From the NCBI RefSeq assembly GCF_964355755.1, contig NC_092671.1:37155304-37219303 (forward strand): 64,000 nt of DNA, in the 5' to 3' direction. Shown one piece after another: positions 34,101-44,803 of the stretch (position 1 is its first letter; the number at the start of each line of letters is the position of its first letter). The stretch is from Antedon mediterranea. Taxonomy: Eukaryota > Echinodermata > Crinoidea > Comatulida > Antedonidae. Below the pieces are notes generated by a model. That model did not search any database. It was given only the letters and a program-made list of their open reading frames with translations, and was not told the DNA's origin. The position numbers were made by a program, and so were the translations under genes.

Positions 34101-37095
34101 TTGAGCCATCAACCACAGCCTATTCTGATTTCCTATTCATTTTCCAATCAAAGTTTCAGAGGCAACTTCTGAAACGTTACGGAGGGGAAGTATGCCTACT
34201 GGACGCAACATATCGAACAACCCGATACGCTGTGCCGATTTTCTTTTTGTGTGTAAAAACAAATGTGGACTATTGTGTTGTCGGCGTTTTTGCCACTATA
34301 CACGAAGACCATGAAACAATCGCAAGGGCTTTGAGTAAATTCAAAGACTGGAATCCTGGATGGAATCCTCCTTTTTTCATGGTGGATAACTGTGAGGCGG
34401 AAATTAAGGCCATCGAACAATCATTCCAAGGTAGGAATTAAGCCTACATTTCATAATTTCAAGAACTGAGATTTCATTTATAAATTAAAATCAGGATGTT
34501 GGCATGGTGTAGACGATAACGATGGTAATGTTAGACGGTTGGATATAAATACATACTTTGCCTTGTTTTTTCAGGTTGCAGAATTTTTCTCTGCGACTTC
34601 CATAGAGAACAGGCGTGGATCCGCTGGTTAAAAGCAGGTAAGCATAAGCTTAACCATTCCAGCGATGATGTCCTCACTTTATTGCGAAACATCGCCAAAG
34701 CTGAGACTGTGAAGCATTATAATGCTTCTGTACAAGTGCTTCAGTCTAGCACCTATTGGAAGTCGAATATGGCATTTAGGAATTGGATCACTAATGTATG
34801 GTTAAAACACTCGGAGGTAGGTAATCAACTTTATTTATATTTAACCATACAATCTGCAAACAATTTATTGAGTTAAGATTCAAATTAACGCGGTAATATC
34901 AAAAACATTACAAAAATTATTCCAGTTTTGTGTGTGTGTGTGTGTGTATTATGGTCTTTTTGAAAAGTATTGTATACAATTAAACCGCAGTGTATTTTTC
35001 CCATTTACATTATGTCTAGTCGATTACATTTGTACAATATTTACATTTTCGGTTTATATTTTCATTTCTTCTAATAGAAGTGGGTTTGGTGTTATCGAGT
35101 CAACAGATTTAATTTGAAAGTAAACACGAACAACGGTGTTGAAAGGCAAAATCGTACATTAAAATACGATTACCTACGAACTTATACTGACCGTACGTTA
35201 ACTGGTATGCTGAAGACAGTTATCAAACATTATTTGCCGGAAATGCAGCGAAGGTATATCATTCTTTGAAATGACCGTTATGCCTTGTTAATTTGTTAGT
35301 GTGACTGGACCAGCTGGTCATATGAAATACAGTTGTAAGAAGTTAATATTAATTGCCACTTATTTTTTGCTTTATTTAGTTATGTAACTTTTTTACCCAT
35401 CAGATATGTCAGAAGCAATATCACTGCCTCGTCTGCATATCGAAAGTACAACGAACGTCTTCCAAAATTTCTTCATAATCGACCAAGGCCATTTTTAGAC
35501 CACTGTAGAAAGCGGCTGACCGACCAGACAGAAATTAGCCCTTTTCTAAAGGAGACAGCACCAGGTTCATTTGTAGTGCCAAGCCTTTCATCGTCGTTGT
35601 CAACCTACACACTAGATCTTGGAAATCATAACCACTTGCCATCATGTGGATGTTATGATTTCACTCATACGCACTGGCCATGTAAGCATATGTTGGCAGT
35701 TGTTGTCCACCACCCTGACTATTCCTGGAAAAGCCTTCCTGCTCATTACAGGAATCACCCGATATTCACCCTTGATGAGGATGTGGTTTCAGGACTCGAT
35801 GATGACATTTTGGAGGACATTTCCGTAATTGAGGAAGATTGTGAACCAATATGCACAAAGAGTGAATTTTCCAATAAAACATCTGAAAAAAATACAACAC
35901 TACCAGAGAGCATCCGTGGAGTAATTGGAAAGATCCGCAGTATGACATACCTTCCACTGCCAGTGGATATTCTTTCAGAAACAAAGCAGAAATTAGAAGA
36001 AATCTATGTGAACATTTGGACTCAGCTGCCAAAGGAAAGTGGTATCCCTGTCACCCAAATAAACCCAACCGTGGCCGAAGCAGAAAAACTACCATTTGGT
36101 ATTAGCAGTGGTTTAAGAACGGGTAATAAAATGTTATTGTCATTATGTTAGTTGTATACATGTACTTACGCTGTGCAAACTTTTAGATTATATATTTTTA
36201 TTCACAGACCTCGGGAAGAAAAGAACCAATTCCGTATGTCAAGCTACAAAGAGAAAGTTATCTAAGTGTAAGTCGTATTGTCATCAAGCATTACCATGAA
36301 CATCGAGTAAGTTTTTGAACAAGTTGAACAAGCTCATAATTAATTTTTATTGATATTTCAGGGCGTTACAGTAACAATGTAGGCCCACCAATGGAAAAGA
36401 AAAGGCTTAAAGACCTTCCATTAAGAAAACGACGGAAACCCAATGTTCAGGTACACTGCAAAGATGAGGCAATAAGAATTCCTGAAGAACCTAGTAAGGC
36501 AAAAAAAATTGGTAAGTTATTAAGACTACCATGGAGTATTTACATATATACTGAAACATAACTAATATAAGTAACACATCACAAACTCTAGAATAACGAA
36601 AAAACGTTTGTTTGTAAACAGCCAAGGCCTTACTCAAAGGAACAAACTTCCTATTATTATAAAACAAATCAAACATTTTGTTCAATTTAGGAAAGAGTTA
36701 TAGAAATATCTTTTATTTAAATATTAAACCCTTTATTGTATTATATAGTACTGTTGCTTCATATTCTCACTTGTTCTTATTATTTTTTGTAACCATGTTA
36801 AAAGGCCAATTCAACTGAGACAAGTTTACTTCTAGATTGGTCCTCATTTTATGCTCTGTGCTATTCGATGAAATAAATGAATGATCAATTTTTTTTCCAT
36901 TTAAACATTTAAACAAGGCATTGAAAAGAGCTCCTCAAAGAGAAGAAAAGGCATCTCTCAGTACAAGGCTTGTGCAATTCCTCTTACAATGCCAAGTATG
37001 TTCATTGGTAACCTTAGAGCTTAAATAAAAAAAAAAAGTAGTAACAATACATATTCTAAATCCATATGCATTTTAGGTAAACTAACCGCCTGGTA

Positions 37096-37129
<34 letters not shown>

Positions 37130-38658
37130 TATATATACTTCTATAAACTCATTTATTTATGTTTTGATGATGAGAAACAGCCACCCAACTCATGAGCATA
37201 ATTCTCAGCCTTTTTAATAACCTGTCTTTATAATCCCACTAGTGTGTAGTCGTTGTGTGCCCATTATCCCAAAGGAAAGCATCAATTCTAATGGTGTGAT
37301 TGATTTTAATTGAATGTAAAATGGTATATACCGTCATTATTTAATTACTTACTATTCATTTATTAACATTTTCAGATGATTCTGTTATTAAAGATTTGGT
37401 AGAAATCGCTAAAACACATAAATATGTTCCCCACAAAATAAAATATGGGGCCGAAGTGACAACCCCAGCACATGGATTGGTGCTAGAGGCTCTCCGATCA
37501 GACGAAGAGGTGTACGAGGCAAGATACCTACAATTATGTTCACGTGCCTCAGAATTGTTGCCAGGTGAGGTAGGAGATGCAACAACAATAATGCAGGTGG
37601 TTGTTGCCCTCATCTCAATAATTCAAACCGAAGGGCTCTCAATTGAAGAAGTAAACGAAACTATAAGTTTGAAACCATCGCATCTTCAACTCACAAGAAA
37701 ATGTGAAAAATCCCTTAGAGGTAAACTAAAAGTTGGAACAACTTCACTCACTTATAAAGATATGGGAACATTACGTCCAGGCAAGTGGTTGAATGACCAG
37801 GTAGGATTGTCACCAAGTGGCCACCATTGAGAGGCCCACTGTGTTGAAATTTGATATTAAAAAATCTAACTAAATATGCAATAAGTAATAATTTAATGTA
37901 ACAATAAATAAATTTACCAACATTTGAGTTTACCAAGTTTCGATCCTTATAATTAAACATTTTTATTTAATTGCAGGTTATCCATGCCTATCTTAACTTG
38001 CTAAAGAACGAATATTGTGACCAGCTCTTTGTCCTGCCTTGCTTCCTAGCCTTGAAATGGGGAAGGAAACAATATGAAGATTGGTTGTATGAAAAGATAA
38101 CGTTAGTGTTTAACTATTAGCAGTACTGTCGATCATTATCAACTTTACATGTTATATATTTTACAATTATTTTTGTTATTTTAAGGATGGTTTGGAATCC
38201 TACGAGTGGGTAATGCTTCCAATTTGTTACAATAGACATTGGTTTTTGTTAGTAGCCAACAATAAAAAGAAAACCATTGGAATCATTAACTCTGTCAAGA
38301 ATCATAACACAGAAAATACTTTCATTGAGCACTGGGGGTAAATACTTATATCAAATTCTCATGCCTTCGTATTGATCATAGATTTAAGATTATGATTTAC
38401 CACAAATCAGAAATATGTTTTTATATACATAGGCCTATAAGGTATAATAAACGATAAAGATGAGTAAATCTGTGAGATTCTGTTAGAATGAGAAGAAGTC
38501 TTTCCAATCGGGATTCAGACCAGGAACCTTCTGCTTGATATGTAGATTTCTTAATCATTAGACCACTGGGGCTTTCGCAGTATTGTTCAAATTCGCTTGG
38601 ATAGCGACACTTTAACACAGCACTAGTCACTCTTTCCGCCTCTCCCCTCCCCCACCCA

Positions 38659-38737
<79 letters not shown>

Positions 38738-39282
38738 CGAAACCTTATACAGTATGATTTTTTTTATCATTATATTATCACAGAAGATTCCTAAGAGCAA
38801 GGTCAAAGTTGACAGGGTTTGAGCATCAGACGTACACACCAATAAAGTATAATTCGGGTATGCAAACGGATGGCAGCAGTTGCGGTATTTTCGTACTTAT
38901 GGTAAAGTTAATACAATATATACAGTACAATTGTTCCTAATTTAGATATAATTAACATCAATAAAAATGCAATACATAGAGTGATCGATTTATACCGTTG
39001 TAATTGTAGAATGCCGAAGCAATCATGGCATCTGTACGGCCAAGGGTTCTGCGACAGCACCATTGTCCTGCCTACAGGATTTACATAAAAGAACGGCTCA
39101 TGCAGAATTCAACAGCAAACAAACATGAAATGTGCGACTTGCCATTTTGTACTAGACCTTCAGGCAGCAACGTAAAATGGGTGCAGTGCGATAGTTGCCA
39201 ACGATGGATGCATTTTGATTGCTGCAAGGTAACATCCGTAAAGGATGATTATGTATGTGTCATGTGCAGTGAAAATGTGTAA
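31155..39282 (+). CDS. Composite MULE transposase-SWIM-Ulp1-PHD protein, 16 exons, one in-frame stop
   Basis: Exons: 31155-31389, 32284-32411, 33147-33257, 33489-33635, 33797-34430, 34575-34816, 35078-35253, 35404-36122, 36208-36267, 36362-36511, 36918-36995, 37376-37800, 37977-38105, 38186-38337, 38784-38901, 39010-39282; phases agree, 3777 nt, 1258 codons. Cys/His finger about 108-205 (CHHG, CKDH, CPAS, HKNHSHG), FLYWCH/GCM-like. MULE transposase: D343 (LLDATYRTT), D404 (FMVDN), C425-x2-H428 (CDFHREQAW), E521 (TNNGVERQN). SWIM 639-653 (CGC...CKH). Lys/Arg-rich linker about 790-890. Ulp1-like C48 domain: GKWLND at 1029-1034, H1096-W, N1113 in place of the usual Asp, Q1156-x5-C1162-G. PHD 1210-1254 (C4HC3). 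Codon 137 (33192-33194) is TAA: inactivating, or spliced differently. The exon 13 donor (gtgttt) is weak. It should mobilise the surrounding element; the protease part may cut SUMO-like conjugates (inference). Confidence 0.85.
32455..32605 (+). repeat. (ATGATAATG)n simple repeat in transposase intron 2
   Basis: About 150 bp of irregular gatgat/aataatgat words. Confidence 0.9.
38488..38605 (-). repeat. tRNA-derived SINE fragment in transposase intron 14
   Basis: Minus-strand head agtggtctaatgattaag with B-box-like ggtctgaatcc, same family as 20681. A younger insertion into the giant element. Confidence 0.5.
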
Positions 39283-40320
39283 TTACATTTGTGCACTGAC
39301 AATTAATATAAATCTGTTTACTTAATTCAGAGTTTTTTACCTGAACAAAATGAAAATTTAAAAAAAACATGTTGGAAAGGGTTTGCCTGAGAGATGAAAG
39401 AAAAAGATTTGTAATACCAGATTAATACAGTATGTAAATAAGGTTACCTTTAGGCTTACGCTTTTAAACAAAATAAACAATGCATTAATAGATGATAGTT
39501 ATGTGATCAGCAAATGTAAACATTTCTAGTTATCAAAATTGACGGGGTTAAGTTGCTTATTAAAATGTTTTACAAAAAAGGGTACTAAAATGTAGGCCTA
39601 ATGTGTTTTTGAAATTGAATATTTAACCATGTTCTTGAATATTTCAAATGTCATTACAAACGGCAGATTTGTAATAGTATCGTACAGTAAATGTTTTTTT
39701 TCTTCAATCCATTAAAATAATTATTTTTGTACTTTATATACACTTTTAAACAAAACGAATACGATTTTGGTGAGTTATATAGTTATACAGTAGTTGTTTA
39801 TTCAAAATGTTTTACAAAAAAGAGTACTGAAAGAAAGACTTACTGTGTTGAACAACAAAGACGAATACATTTTTTTTATTGGAAAAAAATATGCCAAGTG
39901 TTTTTAAAAGGAAGTGTCTAGAGGCAAGTTCTTAAATATTTCTGAACATGTCATTACAAACGATTTGTAATAGTATCGTACAGTAATTTTTTTTTTTCAA
40001 TCCAATAAATAATTATTTTTGTGTTTTATATACGCTTTTAAACAAAAACGAATAAGATTTTAGGGAGTTATAGTTCGAAAATACCCGATGCATTATAGAT
40101 GATATAGTTACATGTGGTCAGTAAACGTAGTAATAAATATTTACGGGTCTAAGTTAGTTGTTTATTAAAAATGTTTTACAAACAAGGGTACTAAAAAGTA
40201 GGCCTACTGTGTTAAACAACAAAAGACAAATACAAATTAAACAAAATATGTCAAGGTTTACAAACGAGAGATTTGTAATAAATGTTCAATAAATGTTTTA
40301 TTTAATCCAATGAAAATAAG
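39283..40320 (+). other. 3' flank of the transposase gene with three diverged repeats
   Basis: A possible AATAAA is at about 39470. A block (ttattaaaatgttttacaaa, agggtactaaaa, gtgtttttga..., catttgtaatagtatcgtac) recurs at about 39555, 39800 and 40160, spaced 243 and 361 bp. It joins the right terminal array at 40321. Confidence 0.6.
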
Positions 40321-42765
40321 TTACACAGTGAATTAACAACGTGTATGTTAACTATATAGTTGCCCTGACGGATGAAAATTAATACTTATCATCCGTCAGG
40401 GCACTACCAGATTCTTAGTGAATTAACAACGTGTATGTTAACTATTTAGGTGCCCTGACGGATGACAATTAATACTTATCATCCGTCAGGGCACTACGTT
40501 ACACAGTGAATTAACAACGTGTATGTTAACTATTTAGGTGCCCTGACGGATGCCAATTAATACCTATCATCCGTCAGGGCACTACGTTACACAGAGTGAA
40601 TTAACAACGTTTATGTTAACTATATAGGTGCCCTGACGGATGACAATTAATACTTATCATCCGTCAGGGCACTACCAGTTACACACAGTGAATTAATAAC
40701 GTGTATGTTAACTAAATAGGTGCCCTGACGGATGACAATTAATACTTATCATCCGTCAGGGCACTACCAGTTACACAGAGTGAATTAACAACGTGTATGT
40801 TAACTTTATAGGTGCACTACCAGTTACACACAGTGAATTAATAACGTGTATGTTAACTATATAGGTGCTCTGACGGATGACAATTAATCCTTATCATCCG
40901 TCTCAGGGCACTACCAGTTACACAGTGAATTAACAACGTGATATGTTAACTATATAGGTGCCCTGACGGATGACAATTAATACTTATCATCCGTCAGGGC
41001 ACTACCAGTTAGGCCTACACAGTGAATTAACAACATGATATGTTAACTTTATAGGTGCCCTGACGGATGACAATTAATACTTATCATCCGTCAGGGCACT
41101 ACCAGTTAGGCCTACACAGTGAATTAACAACATGATATGTTAACTTTATAGGTGCCCTGCCTGACGGATGACAATTAATACTTATCATCCGCCGTCAGGG
41201 CACTACGTTACACAGTGAATTAACAACGTGTATGTTAACTATATAGGTGCCCTGACGGATGACAATTAATACCTATCATCCGTCAGGGCACTACCAGTTA
41301 CACAGAGTGAATTAATAACGTGTATGTTAACTATATAGGTGCCCTGACGGATGACAATTAATCTTTATCATCCGTCAGGGCACTACCAGTTAGACCTACA
41401 CAGTGAATTAACAACATGATATGTTAACTTTATAGGTGCACTACCAGTTACACAGAGTGAATTAATAACGTGTATGTTAACTATATAGGTGCCCTGACGG
41501 ATGACAATTAATCCTTATCATCCGTCAGGACACTACCAGTTAGCCCTACACAGTGAATTAACAACATGATATGTTAACTTTATAGGTGCCCTGACGGATG
41601 ACAATTAATACTTATCATCCGTCAGGGCACTACGTTACACAGCGAATTAACAACGTGTATGTTAACTATTTAGGTGCCCTGACGGATGACAATTAATACT
41701 TATCATCCGTCAGGGCACTACGTTACACAGTGAATTAACAACGTGTATGTTAACTATATAGGTGCCCTGACGGGTGACAATTAATACTTATCATCCGTCA
41801 GGGCACTACCAGTTACACAGAGTGAATTAATAACGTGTATGTTAACTATTTAGGTGCCTTGACGGATGACAATTAATACTTATCATCCGTCAGGGCACTA
41901 CCAGATTCTTAGTGAATTAACAACGTGTATGTTAACTATTTAGGTGCCCTGACGGATGACAATTAATACTTATCATCCGTCAGGGCACTACGTTACACAG
42001 TGAATTAACAACGTGTATGTTAACTATTTAGGTGCCCTGACGGATGACAATTAATACTTTTCATCTGTCAGGGCACTACCAGTTTCACAGTGAATTAGCA
42101 ACGTGTATGTTATAACTATTATAGGTGCCCTGACGGATGACAATTAATACTTTTCATCCGTCAGGGCACTACCAGTTTCACAGTGAATTAGCAACGTGTA
42201 TGTTATAACTATCATAGGTGCCCTGACGGATGACAATTAATACTTATCATTCGTCAGGGCACTACCAGTTACACAGAGTGAATTAACAACGTGTATGTTA
42301 ACGGAAAACAACGTGTATGTTAACTATATAGGTGCCCTGACGGATGACAATTAATACTTATCATCCGTCAGGGCACTACCAGATTCATAGTGAATTCAGA
42401 CCTTCGTTCATATCGATATCCGAACAACGTATGCTAACTCAGTACATGTAGCTAACTCAGGACTGAGCTAACTAGGTGCCGTGACGCAATAAAATATAAG
42501 CAAATTATGATTATCCGAAGATTAAAATTTTGCAACAGTACGCTAAAAGTATGATTCATGGTTTTGTAGTGGAATTGCATGAACATTACAAAGGTAAAAC
42601 GAGAACAACTTTCACCATCGCGTTGCACTTACACTGTAATACTAATACAGTAATCGAATAATTGTGCAAATGGTAAAATACGATCTATGAATTGCGGTCC
42701 ATCTATCCAAGGAATTAAGTGCGCATGCGTAAAATAAATAGGTGCCCTGACGGATGACATTTAGA
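40321..42765 (-). repeat. Right inverted terminus: ~22 subrepeats plus unique end
   Basis: Inverse of the left terminus. Twenty-two subrepeats (gtgccctgacggatgacaat ... catccgtcagggcacta, spacer acgtgtatgttaac) were counted from 40330 to 42400, then the 400-bp mirrored unique end. Some units are partly deleted (about 40805, 41438). Array length differs from the left arm (22 against 28 units), so the arms expand and contract independently. Confidence 0.92.
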
Positions 42766-42868
42766 CTCTTCCAGCCTAGTAGACTGGAAATGTGAACAGT
42801 CTACTTCCGATCAGTTATTTCCTGATGTTAAGGGATTCCCCTGTTAAGTACCAATTAGTTCGAGTTGA
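42766..42868 (-). promoter_or_regulatory. Severed upstream flank of TRIM copy 1
   Basis: Begins agcctagtagactggaaatg and cttccgatcagttatttcct, matching 56535-56600 next to TRIM copy 3. In copy 3 this lies just upstream of the noncoding first exon; here it is 15.6 kb away from the rest of its gene. Confidence 0.6.
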
Positions 42869-42869
42869 G

Positions 42870-43068
42870 TTTACATATCTCGTGTTATGTTGACAACGCT
42901 CGAGTTGAGTTTACACATCGCTCGTGTTATGTTGACATCGCTCGAGTTGAGTTTACACATCGCTCGTGTTATGTTGACATCGTTCGAGTTGAGTTTACAC
43001 ATCGCTCGTGTTATGTTGACATCGCTCGAGTTGAGTACTGTATACATATCGCTCGTATTATGTTGACA
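42870..43068. repeat. 42-bp minisatellite, five units
   Basis: Unit tcgctcgagttgagtttaca, catcgctcgtgttatgttga. A large array of the same repeat is at 58885-60475. Its frames stay open because 42 is a multiple of 3. Confidence 0.9.
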
Positions 43069-44803
43069 CACATGCGCAACAGAGATAAACATTGATACAC
43101 GCCCTCATCTTCCAGTATATTGGGCAAGAAGAAAAAAAAACAATTAGATAAATAAAAAAAAGGCACGTTCATTAATTTATTTTTATTTTGAATTTTAATC
43201 GTTTTAACAGTATATTACAGAGCCTATGACGTTTTTGTAATCTGCATTTTAATTGTTTTTAACAATATTTTAACGTAGGCCTAAATAGTATTTTAAAATT
43301 GTCTTTTGCAATTTGATGTATTTTTCTTTGTTATTTTATTGTCTTAATTTATATGCCAAGCAAAACGAATTTCCATTTTAATTTTTGTTTTGTTTTGTGT
43401 CCTTTTTTTGAAAATTAAAAAAACTTTGAATGAAAAGCAGAAAATTGTTTTATATATGTGAAAACATTCACGAAAAGATTTTGTTGAAGATTAGCAAGAT
43501 ATTAGTTTGTTCAATAAATTGTTGGTAAGACTTTGAAAAACATTTTGTTGGCATATTCATATTGTTTAATCATTGTACGATGAAAGTGCTAACATTAATA
43601 AAGATAAGGTGGACAGTAGAATACTGAATCTTGCAGGCCATTAAACCTGACATTTAAAAAGGTAACAACAACATTATATTATGTTTTCATCATCTTATAG
43701 TTACTAAGTCAATAATCTAAAAGTTGCATTGTACATGAAATAGCTCTTTACTTCTAACAATTGCTATAATCCATATAATAATACAAATCCCTTTTACTAT
43801 TTTTTAAAATAGCCTTTATTATACTTAAATACAGTATTGTTAATTTTATTTACAGTAATATAATAATATTATTATGAGGCCTATACAAGTTTTTATTTCT
43901 GTTACCAGTGCGATTCACAGTCACCACTATGTCTTCTTCGGTCAAGATTTTATAATAATAAGTAAAATAATTATTATCTTATTATTGGGTAACATGTATA
44001 TAAGGCAATTATACTAGTGTCAATATTAATATTATTATGTAACTTCTTATTATAGAGAACCCTTGGGGACACCTTAAAGAACTAACAAGCGTTCTTATTA
44101 TAGAGAACCCTTGGGGACACCTTAAAGAACCAACAAGCGTTCTTATTATAGAGAACCCTTGGGGAAACCTTAAAGAACCAACAAGCGTTCTCTTTTAAAG
44201 AGGTGTCCTCTGAATCAGTATTAAAATAGTAAACATATTATTACCCAATCAGTCGTTTTGCGGTAAAGTGTCTCCTTAATAGGGGTATCCCGTTTAGGGG
44301 GTCTCAAATTAGGGGTTGTACTATAATTAAGAAACCTGTGTAAATTAAACAACAAATTCCACAGATCACAAAGTTACTGTATCGTGTTATCTGTATAACC
44401 TTTTATAATGTATTCCCAAACCCCTCCCCTCCACCCTCACATTAGAATACACAGTACGTAATAAAAGATATTAATTTGTACACTAAAATAAAAAAAAAAT
44501 TTAAAGTAGAAATATTAAATACTAAACATCCAATTTTTATACACTTTATTAAAATAAGGTCATGTGATTGTGTCTTACGTAGTTAAATGTAAAAACATAC
44601 TTTTAATTAATTTTATAATTAAACAAAAATTAATATTTCCAAATATTAAGATAACAACAGAACATTTAAATACACAACTTAAACAATTAAGACATAAATG
44701 GTAATAATTTAGTTCGTGTACACTTGCTTTAATAATGTGATTGTTCCTGATCTGTTCTGATTACGAACATTTAACATAAATGTTTTCATGTTTTGTAGTT
44801 ATT
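43069..44803. other. Paralogue of the COPS8 3' flank with a decayed exon 7 remnant
   Basis: Sequence from cacatgcgcaacagagataa onward aligns to 21028-22713. At about 43354-43425 the COPS8 exon 7 region is reduced to its flanks: atgccaagcaaaacgaattt is followed by an internally deleted stretch and only tgtgtcctttttttgaaaat remains, so no exon. 44044-44187 holds exactly three 48-bp units. Then comes the 3' flank of TRIM copy 2. Confidence 0.65.
44044..44187. repeat. 48-bp minisatellite, three units
   Basis: Unit starts ttcttattatagagaaccc and ends gaaccaacaagcg; 144 bp. Single copy at 22097 and fourteen copies at 52352 in the paralogous positions. Confidence 0.92.

Larger units (their letters stand above)
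27196..42765 (+). mobile_element. Giant Foldback-like Mutator (MULE) transposon, 15.6 kb
   Basis: The outer ends are inverted copies: left starts aagagtctaaatgtcatccg, right ends cggatgacatttagactctt. About 400 bp of single-copy sequence is mirrored (27196-27590 with 42370-42765; for example tacgcatgcgcacttaatt), followed inward by subrepeat arrays in inverse orientation. The interior carries one 16-exon gene on the plus strand for a MULE transposase fused to SWIM, Ulp1-like and PHD domains. The flanks align to TRIM copies 2-4 on both sides (gacgaac left, agcctagtagactgg right). About 100 bp of the paralogous sequence is missing, and no target duplication is visible. KI-type MULEs of plants also pair a transposase with a Ulp1-like protease; this animal composite with Foldback ends is, to my knowledge, not a standard family. 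Confidence 0.88.

Noticed and set aside
34636-34640. Splice donor gtaagc after the CDFHREQAW segment
   Set aside because: The reading frame continues through it for 60 codons with family-like sequence (ETVKHYNASVQVLQSSTYW) to a good donor at 34817, so the upstream site was not used in the model.
39025-39282. Separate small PHD-finger gene
   Set aside because: Phase-consistent acceptor at 39009 and continuity with the C48 Cys exon show it is the last exon of the composite transposase gene.
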